A DNA stretch of 51,818 bases from Atkinsonella hypoxylon (GCA_000729835.1 JFHB01000215.1:1-51818), one strand, 5' to 3'; numbered from the stretch's first letter, positions 24,599-36,206 are shown. The notes: a model not told the origin generated them from the letters alone. Translations and numbers: made by a program.

Positions 24599-24913
24599 TG
24601 TTAAAATCGTTATAACTCTATTGTGCAATTCTAGCGCCTATATAGGTAGATATAACCGCTAATTAGTTGCATCTACACACTAGTCTCTACTTACATTGGG
24701 GTCGCTAATACCCCTTAATTCCCCCTTAACACAACACTATACCTAAGGTATATAAGGCATCCAACGGGGTATATAATGTAGCCTCTTTTGCTAGTTAGAT
24801 ATAACTCCTAGATAACCGAATTTAAACCTCTTTAATGTGAATACTAGTGCACTAGTGAACTAGTCATAGGACCGACTCGAAGGAGTATAAATTAGACCCT
24901 TGGTCTGTCGACA
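24599..24913 (+). repeat. 3' LTR of element F (315 bp)
   Basis: Begins with decayed TGTTAAAATCG and ends well preserved as GGTCTGTCGACA. TATATAA at 24770-24776. Confidence 0.95.
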
Positions 24914-24918
24914 GTTTC
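24914..24918. repeat. Target-site duplication GTTTC of element F (right)
   Basis: Matches 18598-18602. Confidence 0.92.
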
Positions 24919-26177
24919 TATTTGTTATTATCTTATAACTATATAATTACTTCTTCTGTAGTATTATAAGAAGCATTAGTCTTTACTTAAGTTTTCCTAC
25001 TAGGTTAAAAGAAAGCTAATATAGGTGCTTAAGTAGCTAATTTCTTTATTAGATTAAATGCTTATTGTTATTCTAGTTTAATAATAAATATTATATCTTT
25101 CTTAAGTAAGCAATTTAGTAGTTCTACTATATTACTAGAATAACTACAGAATATATAGATATAATTATATAACCTAAGAAAGAATCTTAGTGTAGTCTTA
25201 GAAGTTAGATCTTTAATCTTCTAGCTAGTAATAGCTTTAATCTTAGCTAGATTAATTTATATGCCTTTTCTAACTTTAATTATTATACTTAAGTAATTAA
25301 TACTTTTTATATTAAACTAGGATTTCTTAATATTACCTTAAAGATTAGCCTTATATAATTAGTAAATAACTTCTTTAACTTAAGACTAATAAACCTTTTC
25401 TACTTTATTATCTATATAGATTAAGATATTATTAGTATAAGTATTAGTAAAGAGGTTAAGTAATTTATTAAGTTAAGCGTTAATAAATAACTACTACTAA
25501 GCTAGTTTAACTTTTAATCTAAAGAGAAGTACTTTCTACTAGAATATTCCTTAGTAAGTTTAAAAGGCAGTTAGGTATTAGAAGTTTACTTTAATTAATA
25601 TTTAATTAAAAGCTCTAATAATATTAATCTTACTTATTCTTTTAGCTTATTAGCAATTAGTAATAGTTTCTTTAATGTTTAGAGTAGAAACTAATTAAAG
25701 CTTTAGGAAGTTATTAATCTATTAATAATCTTAGCAGAAACACCTCTTACTAGAGTAAGGTTTTACAGTAAAAACATTTAATGTAGGTTTATTAGCTATA
25801 TAGAGTTTAATTAATCTAGCTTCTAATAGTTCTTTAATGGCTTTCTTTTCTAAGGGAAGGTATTTAAAAGGGGTTCTATATATAGAAAGGGAACTTAATA
25901 ATAGTTTAGCTAATTCTAATATAATATTATAACTAAAGCAGCTAAGTAGTAACACTACAGCAGCCTTCTTTAAAAAGAATCCTTTTAGATATATTAACTA
26001 TAAAGGAATTAACTTTCTTACTAACTTAATATACTCTAGGTTCTTATTTTTATAGAAGGAAATAGTTTTACTTATATATATCTTTTACTGTACTTATACT
26101 CTAAGAGCTTAAAGACTAACTATAGGTAGTAAAACTATTTAATTAATAAAGGCAATAGCTTTATTAAGTATCTATAA
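24919..26177 (-). pseudogene. Reverse transcriptase of element C
   Basis: Minus-strand Gypsy RT. The N-terminal linker and start of RT are in an open stretch at 25731-25955 (YRTPFKYLPLEKKAIKELLE). The active site at about 25413-25440 reads YTNNILIYI, so both catalytic Asp codons are Asn. Then come the thumb and a FFLRLYNYI block, and an early RNase H region (TNASYN where the family has TDAS.) that ends at the GTTTC insertion site of F. Protease and gag continue right of E at 42080. Confidence 0.8.
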
Positions 26178-26826
26178 CGGTCTCTTAGATTTAGCACCTG
26201 TAATTGCTCCTAGCAATTATCACGTAGTGGAAGCAGCAGCGGCCTAAATCAAGCTGTAGTGTATAGTATAGATCACGTAGAGGCAATAGATAACTGTAAT
26301 AGTAGTATCTTTATATTAAGAGCGCTGTAACGAACTTGGTAAGGGTAGAATCTTAAATCTTTCTAGTCCCTTATAGACCTACCGACTATATTAGCGGGCT
26401 GTAGTCGCTAGAAGGGGCTTATAGGCCACTTTATAATTTCCGCAAAAAGATTTACTATATAAAAACAAAAAAATCGACTCACGGCTATATAAACGAGACG
26501 CCTACGTGCATAATTTAACAAATTCCACTAATAACAAGCAACCCTTATAAGCAACTCTATCTAACAATTATACTATTAGATAGCCCTAATTCTTAGCTTT
26601 TAAATGGTATACTTCTTGAATTTCTACTATCGCTAGTTGTGGAGAAAATCGCAGTTAAAGTTAACTATAGGTTAGGCAACTTTGCCTTAGTCGATTCTAG
26701 ATATTTTGCATCTAGTAACAGCAATATCTCTACTAAAAATCAACGTAATAAGACCTAGTTAGGGTCACGTAATAGAGCAACTAGTAGGCATAAAAATAGG
26801 CTATATAGGGTAGCTTATTTTTAACA
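26178..26826 (-). repeat. 3' LTR of element E (649 bp)
   Basis: Plus-strand GGTCTCTTAGATTTAGCACC to TTTTTAACA, colinear with 41426-42079 apart from small indels. The left end is better preserved than in the 5' LTR; the right end is more decayed. Confidence 0.85.
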
Positions 26827-27079
26827 CTACCTCTAGAAATGTGAGAAGTAACCAGTTCTATAAGCAACTTAGCTCCTTTAAGGATATCTAAGTTAGAATC
26901 AACCAACGAAATACAGTACTAATAACAGGACTAAATAACATAACCAATAACATAACTAATTCCAGCAATTCCAGGGTAGTTATAGTTGAATATAACTAGT
27001 TGTTGTTAATTGTTTTTGTTGTTTTTCGATTTTTTAACTGTTTTTCATTGCTTTTCGATTTTTTTAAGTGTTTTTGTTG
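26827..27079 (-). other. 3' untranslated region of element E
   Basis: Between the pol stop and the 3' LTR. Contains several near-repeats of GTTTTTGTTG and GTTTTTCATTG at 27005-27085. No coding frame. Confidence 0.5.
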
Positions 27080-28111
27080 CTTTTATAAGCTAGCTAGAAA
27101 GCTCTAGTAACTTAATAAATTGTTAATGCTTTTGGATAGCAAGAGGCTTAGTTAGGCTATCTGCTGGCATCTGATTTGTATTAATATAACTAACCTTAGC
27201 TATACCTTTACGAATCTTTTCCCTAATGTAGTTAAACTTTAAAAGGGTGTGCTTAGTCCTGCTATACAACGTAGGGTTGTAAGCAGTAACTATAGCGCCT
27301 TAATTATCACACCTAATAGGAATAGAAGGGGTTAAAGGTAGCTTTATCTCCTTAAAAAGGCCGTAGAGCCACTCTAATTCCCTAATAGCTTTTGATAATG
27401 CATTAGATTCTGCTTCTAAGGTAGAAAGGGCAATAGTACTAGCTTTCTTCGATTTCCAGCTAATAGGTCCACTAGCTAGCTTATATAGATAAGCATAGGT
27501 TAATTTAGAAGAGATTTTATTACCGGCAAAATCGCTATTGCAATAACTAAGGAGGGTCTTTAAGACTTCTTTATAACTAATAGTAGTATTAGAAGACTTT
27601 TTAGAGGAAGACCTTGCTAAAGAGTGTAGACTAGAACGCTTATAAACAATAGCAAAGCTTCTAGTACCACTTAAGTACCGAAGGAGGTGCTTAGAGGCGT
27701 TCAGATGCTCTATATAGGGCTTAGCTAGGAATGTTAATAGCCACTGAACGGAAAAAGCAATATTAGCCCTAGTTAGCAACATAAGGTACATTATAGTGCC
27801 TATTATGCTCTAATAAAGCTTATAATCGGATTTTAAGAGAAGTTTTGTAACTGGTTGCTTTAGAATTCCCGGCTGTATAGGGATAGAAGCCGGCTTAGCA
27901 TCTAGCATTTTGAATCTCTCTAGGGCTTCAAGGATGTATTAAGATTAGTGGATTTTAATAGACCTTTTAGACCTATTACGGGTGATTTGTACACCTAGAA
28001 AGAATTCTGCTGGTCCCCTATCTTCTATTAGATAAGCTTTATATAATAGCTTCTTTAGCTTGTTAATATAGCTTAGATTTAGACCAATTAGAAGACAGTT
28101 ATCTACGTAAG
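27080..28111 (-). pseudogene. Pol of Copia element E, second segment (RT end and RNase H)
   Basis: Minus strand. From 28111 the frame continues the RT active site interrupted by G: YVDN at about 28097-28108, then CLLIGLNLSYINKL. RNase H follows with an uninterrupted 163-codon stretch (27300-27791): MYLMLLTRANIAFSVQWL, HLLRYLSGTRS, CNSDFAGNK, ASTIALSTLEAESNALS, all standard Copia RNase H blocks with a few changed residues. The end MPADSLTKPLAIQKH near 27150 is the usual Copia C-terminus. The frame ends about 27080. Confidence 0.85.
28107..28111. repeat. Target-site duplication GTAAG of element G (left)
   Basis: Identical to 36202-36206. It lies within E's codons for the Thr-Tyr of T-Y-V-D, so G split the RT active-site motif. 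Confidence 0.92.
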
Positions 28112-28436
28112 TGTTATGGACTTAAGCCTTAGGCTCGGGTCTTTCAGTAGAGGGAGGACAGCAGGAGAGGGACAGAGATCTATATAGGTAAAGGGATAGA
28201 AGCAAGCTATATTTGTCTAGAGGTTAGCTAGACTTTACTAAGCCCTAGAGAGAGAACCTTAGCTATAGAGTATATACTAAAAGGGGCTCCTAAGGGGATA
28301 GACTTACCCCTAGATATATAGTATAGAGGTATAAAGAGGCTTCTAGTTCCTTCTCTCTCTTTCTCCTTTCCCCTCTATAATTATAGTTCTTATTATAGAC
28401 GCTAGTTAGTAGCAGCTACTAGGTTAGTCTATTATA
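28112..28436 (+). repeat. 5' LTR of element G (325 bp)
   Basis: Begins TGTTATGGACTTAAGC and ends CTATTATA. The first 75 bases keep G where the 3' LTR has A (for example GAGGGAGGACAGC against GAGAGAGAACAGC); after about base 110 the 3' LTR is the better preserved. Confidence 0.95.
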
Positions 28437-29500
28437 TACTATAATTATTCTACAGATAGAACACTAGTAAGGATAATATTATTTAGTTATAGCAATAAGG
28501 GCCTAGCTAGCTAGCCTAGGCACTCTTTTAACCTCTATAGAGAGGTAGGGGAAGATACAGTAGAAATTAGCTAAAAAGCAGTAGAAATTGCAGCACTTTA
28601 TAAATTAGTTAAGAGCTAATCTCTATAAATAAAGGAACTATAATGCTTTACAATAGACTATATATAGAAAGAGAAGTAGCTTTAAGCTGCAGTAAGCTAG
28701 CAGCTAAAGGAACTTAAACAGAAGCCTCTACCTATAGTAAACCCTTATAATAGAAATAAATAGAGCTTTTAGGCCTAGCGAATAGCAATTACCTAAAAGC
28801 TTTAAGCTAATAGCGCCTTTATAGGCATAATATAGAACTAATAGTACTATTTATACTAAAGCTTATTGCCTAAGGTTTAGTAAAGAGTAGCTGCCTATTA
28901 TAAGGTAGGTAAAGTAAGAGAATATAATATATAAAGGTTCCTTAATTACTTAGAATTAGTCTTTATAGATTCTTACTAGTAGAACTAAGCCTTAATTAAG
29001 CTTAATTAGCTTTAATAGAGTAATAATAAGTAGTTTATAGAATTCTACGTTTATTTTAAGGAGAAAATTGCACTAGTAGAAGGGGCTAACTAAGATAATA
29101 GCGTAAAGTTAGCTAAGTTATAAATAGCGCTTAATAAGGAAATAAGGGATTATAGTGTAAAAAGGGATATTCTTTATTATAACTACCTTTAGGCAGTAAA
29201 GCACTACTGTAGTATTACGCTAAACCTTAAGTTATATTATATTAAGGAACAACACTAGCTAAAATGTAGCCTTAGCTCTAAAGAGCTCTAGAATAGCAAT
29301 ACTAAGATAACTAAGGTTAACGCTATAGAAACCTAATAGAGATAAAAAGGAGGTATAAAGAAATCTAGAGTAAAATAACTAAATAAGGATACTTTATAAA
29401 TAAAGTAGGTATTTAAGGCTAAACTTAAAAAACGCTACTAAAAGAGGTAATACCTTTAGTGTAAGTTATTTTAACACTATATTTAAGGATATAGATAGCA
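28437..29500 (+). pseudogene. Leader and Gag of element G
   Basis: After about 120 bp of leader, a plus-strand frame with RIP-type stops runs from about 28560. A capsid-like region lies around 28900-29250: FLNYLELVFIDSYQQN, FIEFYVYFKEKIALV, LNKEIRDY and YYNYLQAVKHYC, which fits the Retrotrans_gag fold of Gypsy elements. No zinc knuckle could be confirmed. Confidence 0.6.
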
Positions 29501-32500
29501 ACTAGTAGAATATAAGCTAGAGTTAACTAGTATATAGGCAGTAGCAATAGATAATATATAGAAGAAGAACTTTAATAAGTTAGAAAAAAGCTTACCCTTA
29601 GCCTTAAGCTTAGTATAGAGATAAAGGCAATATAAATAATATAATAACTCTTACTTAATAGGTAGCTAAAAGAAGAATATAGAGAGATAACTAAGAAAAT
29701 AGATATATTACTATTCTTTATCTCTATACTCTTTAACTAACTATTGTTCTATAATATATAAATAAATAGTAGGTATAACTGCTTTACTGCAATAAGTAAG
29801 AGTTTAGCGTAATGCTTTATTCTAAAGTAGATTCTATTGCTATATAAAAGAATAGTATAAACAGTAGTAAAGGTTAAATAGTAGTTCTATAATAGTTACT
29901 AAAGAAGCGCCTTAATTGCTTCTTTAGTTTACTTATAGGCAGATATTAATAGCTAGGTTTTTCTAGTAGTAGCTTATATAATTTTAAGCTTAACCTAAGA
30001 TTATATCTTTAGAAGCCTATAGTTAGCCTATAATAGAATTATCCTTAATACTGCTAGCTAGAGCTTATTAGTAGGTAAGGCTAAGGGCCTTATAATTTAA
30101 GCAGTAAGAGCTTAAGGCGTTAAGGACCTAATAAGACTAATATTAGCAGCAGTTTATAGCGCTCTAATAAAATAGAGTAAAAGCTAAGAGGTTGCTATAT
30201 ATTTTATTGCTATAAGCCTTTAGGAAATTACCTCTATATTGTTATTATAAATATCCCTAAAAGGCTTTAATCTACTAATACTACTACTTAAATTAAAGGA
30301 CTTTTATAATCTTTTTAAAGAAAAGAAGGCCTAAGGCCTTCTACTGTATAAAGAGAGGCTAAATTACTATATTAAGCTAAAATAGTAGCTAAATAGCTTC
30401 TTACTATTACTGCTATAGGCTTTACTGTATAATATACTATAGAACTATTTATTAGAAATTAGAAAGTAGGTAATAGACTTAATAGATAAAGAATAGATTT
30501 AAGCTAGCTTCTCCTTAGTAGTAGCACTTATTCTTTTAGCTAAAAAGTTAAGTAAAGAATAGTAATTCTATATTAATTATTAAGCTTTTAATAAGATTAT
30601 AGAATAGAACTATTACTTACTCCCCTTAATAAAGAAGACGCTTAAGTTATTATTAGAGGTATATTAGTTTACTAAACTAAATATATAGTTAGTCTTCTAT
30701 AGAATCTAAATAGTAAACAGTAAGGAGTACCTTATAGCGTTTTATACTTAGTTTAGCCTCTTTAAATAGCTAGTTTGCCCCTTTAGATTAGTAAAGGCTT
30801 TAGCTATATTCTAACAATATATTAATAGTGCGCTAGAAGAGGCCCTTAAAGATTATATAACTGCTTATCTAGATAATATCCTTATTTACACTAGAGGTTT
30901 TAGGAAAGACTATATATATAAGGTATAAAGAATACTAAAAAAGTTATAGTTAGTAAGGCTGTACTTAGATCTTAAGAAATACTGCTTTACTATAACTAAA
31001 GTTAAATACCTTAGCTTTATAGTTATAGTAAAAAGGGAGATATACTTAAATCTAAAGAAGATTATAGCTATTTAGAAGTAGTAAGCTTCTACTAGATTGT
31101 AAAGAGTATAAAGCTTCCTTAGATTTATAAACTTCTACTATAACTTTATATTAAATTTCTTAGATATTATAGGGCCTTTAGTTAGCTTAATAAAGAAAAG
31201 AGTTCTATTTTAGTAAATAGAGAAATATAAAAGGTTATTTATAAGGCTTAAGGAGGCTTTTACCTTATATCTAGTTTTAGCCTAATAGAACTCTAAGAAG
31301 GATATAGTAGTAAAGGCTAATTACTTAAAAGAGGCCCTTAGTAGCTATTTATCCTAATATAATAAAGCTAGTATACTACAGCCTATAGTATACTATTTAG
31401 CTAGGTTATCTTTAGCCTAATATAACTATACTATTTATAATAAGAAGCTCTTAGTAATAATATCTTACCTTAAAGCTTAAGCAGTAGAGTTATAAAGAGT
31501 AGTGCACTCCTTTATAATCCTTATAGACTATAAGAATCTAGAATACTTTATATCTCTATAAGAGATCTTTAAGCGCTAAGCTAGGTAGATAGAGCTTCTC
31601 TCTCTCTTTAACTACTACCTATAATACTACTTAGAGCTATAGGTAGAGCAACTAAATATATTATTATAATAAGAGCAAGATTAAGATAGAGTAACGCTAT
31701 AGATAGACTAAGTTCTTTAGCCTCTCTTTATTAGCTGCTTAAGCGCTCTCTATAGAGATAAGGAGAAGGAGGAAGTTATAAAGAATATTAAGGTAGAAAT
31801 AGCTAGTAAAGTAACGCTAGAAAGTTAACTAGCTATAGCTTTATAAATACTAGCTAGAATAATACTGTTTTTAAATAAACACTTATAGAGCCTATAGAAC
31901 TAAGAAGTATAAAAAGACCTAGTATACCTAATAAAGTTAAATATAGTTTAAAAGAGAGAGAGAAGGTTTTTATTAGAGGTAAAGATATAAAAATAGATTA
32001 TAAACTATACCCTTAATATATAAGGGGTATTAGTTTACTAGAGCTACCTTTAAGTTCTTAAGTATAAGCTGTTAACTACTATACTAATATATAAAATATA
32101 TAAGTTACTAATATTAGGCTACCTAGAACGAAATACTATATTTTAAGCATTAATATACAACTATTACTAGAATAGGCTGTCTTAAGATATTACTTAATAC
32201 ATTTAAAACTACTACTATTACAGTAGCTAAAAGAGTAAAAGGTTGTAGTAAGGCCTCTTACAATCTATTTTAGCGCTAAATAGGTATTAGTTATAGATCT
32301 CTATAGATTTTATAATAGATCTACTAGCGCTAAACTAAGCTATACCCTTTTACTTAATAGTTATTACTAATTAACTTTTAAAGTATATATAGTTAGAGGT
32401 AATAACCTCTATAGAGGTAGAGGAATATACCTAGTAGTTTAAGTATTATTAGTAGTAGTTTTATAGGTTTCTAAGATAAATTATCTCTAACTATAGTTTA

Positions 32501-33420
32501 GATTAGTTAAGCACCTTTTAGACTACTCTCTATTACCTTATTAGAATTAAACAATTACTGTTTACATTCTATTACCTATAGATAAACAGTAAAATAAAGA
32601 GAGTTAATTAAGAAGTATAAGCAATTCTATAGGTTATAGTTGCCTTTTTGCAGTTTAACTAGCCTAAATATCTTCCTATATATTAGCTAGCTATTAACAA
32701 TAGAAATTCCTTAGTAACTAGTATAAGTTTAAACTAAGTAATATATAGGTATAATATAGACTTTATCTAAAAGCTTATAGATAAAGAGAAGTTCTAAGTT
32801 TTATAAAAGAGGTAAGCTTTAGTATTCCTTAAATAGCTATAGAAGGGTATAAATATTACTTAAGCTATAATTAACTTTACTTAGTAGAGGCAGTAAAAGT
32901 AGTTAAATAGAAGCTATAAGCTAGTAGAATAGTATAAGGTAAAGAACTTAGTTTAGCTAATGCTCTATTATATTAAAATAAACTACTTAAGTTAGAAGCT
33001 TAATTAAGTTATAGTAAAGTATATAGTTATAAATATACTAATACCTTTAACTATAAAGCTAAATATTCTACTAGAAATTTACCTAGTCTTTTATATTAAT
33101 CTTATTAAGTAAGTAGTAATAAACCTTTTACTTTTCTAGTAATTAGTAAACTTAAGGCTTAGTCTTAAGCTAACTACAATAAATACTAATTTATTCCTTA
33201 AGAAGTATAGAGTAAAGGAAATTCTAGCTGCTAAAAACGCCTTAAGCTAAAGGAGATACTATTAAATACTTATTAAGTAAGTAGAGTTTATTTAACCTAT
33301 ATAGAAACTATTAAAGAACTTCCTTAATATAGAGGCATTAGATTAATTTAAGTTATAGTAAAAAGACACTTAATTTAATAATAAACCTAGTAAAGGTATA
33401 GTAAAATTTTATATAGACTT
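29440..33420 (+). pseudogene. Pol of Gypsy element G with chromodomain
   Basis: One plus-strand frame with TAG/TAA stops. RT at about 30510-31050: LPLIKKTLKLLLEVYQFTKL, QLVCPFRLVKALAIFQQYI and the active site LDNILIY near 30880 (second Asp now Asn). RNase H at about 31290-31600: YYLARLSLAQYNYTIYNKKL. Integrase at about 31950-33150: LGYLE zinc-region remnant, SIDFIIDLLALN core start. Chromodomain at about 33200-33400: KKYRVKEILAAKNAL start and KLLKNFLNIEALD end, corresponding to W-E-P-L-E-N-F. The protease between gag and RT is not clearly readable. Confidence 0.78.
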
Positions 33421-33497
33421 TAATAATAACTTAGTAATTCTTAACTAAAAATAAAGGAAAATAAACTCTTTTTTATAGAGGCCTATATAATTATTAT

Positions 33498-33520
33498 AAA
33501 AAAAAAAAAAAAAAAAAAAA
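33498..33520 (+). repeat. (A)23 homopolymer
   Basis: Run of 23 A just after the chromodomain of G. No target duplication or LINE/SINE body is visible next to it, so it is treated as a simple repeat in the untranslated region of G. Confidence 0.85.
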
Positions 33521-33532
33521 CAAAAGAAATTT

Positions 33533-34152
33533 CTTAGTAAGTAGTAAAGAGGCAGTAGTGCTTATAGCGTAAAGGTATAACTCCTTAAAAAGCGCCTTAT
33601 TACTCTTTAAGCAGTTATAGAACAGAAGCTAAAGGAGCTATATAGTGCCCTTAGAGTAGTGTAGAAGCTAGAGCTAGAATAGTAGTATTAGCAAAAGGTA
33701 TAAAGGCTAGAGTAGGTAAGGATATAACTAGTGCTTTAGATTAAGGCCTTACTCTAGTAGGTATAAGTAAGAATATAACGTCTTAAATAGCTTAGTGCCT
33801 TAAGTATAAAGGTATAGTTTCTAGAGAGAGAAAAATAGAGAAAAAGAAGGTAAAGAGAGCAGTAAGCTAAGTTAAAGTTATACACTCTAGGAATATAGAT
33901 AGTAATTAGTGCTATAAGTAGTTTAAGCTTTTAAGCTCTACCTAAAGGTAAATATATTTCTAGTGTATTACCTTAAGGTTATTCTATAAAGGTAAAGGGA
34001 TAATATATAGCAGTAAAGAAGCTTTATATAGCAGTAAAGAGGCAGCAGTAGTAAAGGTTAATAGTATACAATAAGGTGTAGGTATAAATAGCAGCAATAA
34101 AAAGAGTATAGTAATAGTAGCAGTAGTAGTAAGCGTAAAAGGGAATAAGAAG
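33533..34152 (+). pseudogene. Coiled-coil coding frame downstream of G pol
   Basis: Plus-strand frame of about 200 codons broken only by TAG/TAA, starting about 110 bp after the chromodomain. With stops read as Gln or Trp it is rich in Lys, Glu, Leu and Gln with heptad spacing (AVIEQKLKELYSALRVV; IKALL; IKRV) and ends in a Gln-dense stretch at 34105-34130. It could be a second gene of the element, the end of pol after a frame change, or by-product of low-complexity purine-rich DNA. No known domain is recognised. Confidence 0.45.
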
Positions 34153-35876
34153 TTATTATTAATGTTTATAGAGATATACTTATACTTATTAGGGTTAAAC
34201 TTATTGTTCTTTAGAATAATAAAGGCTATAGTACTTTTATAGTTAGTAAAGAGAGAGAGAGTAAGCGTAAAAGAATAGCTAGTTTAAGTTATATAGTAAG
34301 AAGAAAAAGAGAGCGCAACCTTCTTCTTTATATAATTAGCAGTAAGTGCATTCTTAAGAATAAAGTTATAGTAGTTATATATATTTAAAAATTTATATAT
34401 AAGGATTATACAGTAGAAAAGCTAGCTAGTATAAAGGAGAATTAAAGTAAACTTAACTGTAAAACCTTAGTTAGTAAGTTCTTATATCTAGATAAAGTAA
34501 TACTATAGGTAAGAATACTTAGTAAAGAGACTAGGATTTTAAATATAACCTTAATGCCTCTATATATATAGTTAGTATTCCCTCCTTTAGCTAAAACAAT
34601 AGTTATATAAGCCCTTTTTATAAAGGTTATTACAGTATAGTATATAGATATCCTTAAGAATATTGCTGTTAAATAACTCTAAGTTATTTAAGTCCCTTTA
34701 TATAAAGAAACTATAAATATAGCAGCAGTAAGGGACTAATAGCACTATAGAAGTAGAAGCAGTAAGGGCGCTAGCGCTAGTAATATAACTACTAAAGTTC
34801 TAAATATACTCTTAGTTAGTAAGAGAATAAGCTATATATAAGTAAAGAGGTAGTGTACTTTAGGCTAATAAAACAACATTTTACGATTTTAATTAGTAAG
34901 CTACTAGCAGTTAGATAAATTCTATTTAAATATATTAAAAAGAGGTTCTTTTATATTAAAAAGAGCAGTAGTAGCTATATAGTAAAGTAAGGGATTTTAG
35001 GAAACTACAATAGAATTATTTAGTTATAATATAGAGGTAAAATAAAATATAAAGGAGGAAGAAAAAGATAAAAGAGAGAAAAAAGGAATTATTTATTTTT
35101 ATATTAAAAATAGCTAAGAGCTAGCTGCTAGTTTATTGTGCACTAAAGGGATAATAACAACAATAACTATTTGTGCTCTACTAGCTATTAGTTTATTATA
35201 CGCTAAAAGAATAACACTAATAACAACTATTTACTCTCTACACCTTTAACAACACCTCTTATATATAGATAGATTATATATATCTAATAACTGTTTATAA
35301 CAGCAATAAGGATAAAAAAGGGAAAGTGCCTCCTAGTTAATAAGAGAGATTATTATATAATAATTGCTTTAAATATAAGGAGACCTAAGAATATAGGCAG
35401 TTTACGCACTAGTAACACTAGCGTTACAGCTAGCGCCTATATAATAAATAGATAATTAATAGCTATATATAGAGAATTGTAAGGTAGAGGGGGGCAGAGA
35501 GTTAATAGACCCTAGAAGGGTATAATTAAAGGGGGGGGCGTAATTAACCTATTATAGCGTAGCTAATAGGTTAGTTAGTAGAGTAGTTAATAGCTATTGC
35601 TAAGGTGCTATAGGCAATTAGAGAGAAAGGAGGTAGAGCAAACGTCTATTTATATATTAGCTCTATAACGCTACACTAATAATAAATAGTACGTTAGTGT
35701 AGCAATAGAATAGCTAGAGTAAAGCGCCTAGGGGCAGACGTTATACCTCTATCTTTTTATAAGTAAACAATAGGGAAATATAAAGAGGGAATAGATAAAG
35801 AGTTAGCTGCTATCTACAGCACCTACTATAGATAATAAAAGGGATTATTATAGAGCCTAGGAGGAAAAGGAGAGTA
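34153..35876 (+). other. Long 3' untranslated region of element G
   Basis: Roughly 1.7 kb without a convincing frame. Contains purine-rich runs (around 34250-34310 and 35040-35090), a 60-bp tandem duplication (35121-35240), a G-run at 35531-35538, and a polypurine tract AGGAGGAAAAGGAGAG just before the 3' LTR (35859-35874). Confidence 0.5.
35121..35240 (+). repeat. 60-bp tandem duplication (2 units)
   Basis: Units 35121-35180 and 35181-35240 have equal length and align without gaps (CTAGCTGCTAGTTTATTG against CTAGCTATTAGTTTATTA). Most differences are C/T or G/A. Confidence 0.8.
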
Positions 35877-36201
35877 TATTATAGACTTAAGCTTTAGGCT
35901 TAGGTCTTTTAGTAAAGAGAGAACAGCAGAAGAGAGATAGAGATCTATATAGGTAAAGGGATAGAAGCAAGCTACATTTGTCTAGAGGTTAGCTAAACTT
36001 CACTAGGCCCTAGAGAGAGAACCTTAGCTATAGAGTATATACTAAAAGGGGCTCCTAAGGGGATAGACCTACCCCTAGATATATAGTACAGGGGCATAGG
36101 GAGGCTTCTAGTTCCTTCTCTCTCTTCCTCCTTTCCCCCCTATAATTATAGTTCTCATTATAGACGCTAGTTAGCAGCAGCCACTAGGTTAATCCATTAC
36201 A
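35877..36201 (+). repeat. 3' LTR of element G (325 bp)
   Basis: Inner end decayed (TATTATAGACTTAAGC) and outer end preserved (CAGCAGCCACTAGGTTAATC). Followed by GTAAG. Confidence 0.95.
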
Positions 36202-36206
36202 GTAAG
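36202..36206. repeat. Target-site duplication GTAAG of element G (right)
   Basis: Matches 28107-28111. Confidence 0.92.

Larger units (their letters stand above)
18603..24913 (+). mobile_element. Complete Copia-type LTR retrotransposon F (6311 bp)
   Basis: Plus-strand element with LTRs of exactly 315 bp at 18603-18917 and 24599-24913 and GTTTC duplications. Internal order is gag with zinc knuckle, protease, integrase, RT, RNase H; integrase before RT marks Copia. It interrupts C between RT and RNase H. Same family as H. All domains are recognisable but broken by TAG/TAA. Confidence 0.95.
28112..36201 (+). mobile_element. Complete Gypsy chromovirus G (8090 bp)
   Basis: Plus-strand element with LTRs of exactly 325 bp (28112-28436 and 35877-36201) and GTAAG duplications. 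Internal order is gag, protease region, RT, RNase H, integrase, chromodomain, then a coiled-coil frame and a long untranslated region. It is the innermost element of the H > B > C > E > G stack, so among the elements of that chain it inserted last. Confidence 0.95.

Noticed and set aside
33498..33520. Poly(A) run as the tail of a LINE or processed retrocopy
   Set aside because: No LINE body upstream (the sequence there is G's own chromodomain) and no target duplication around it.
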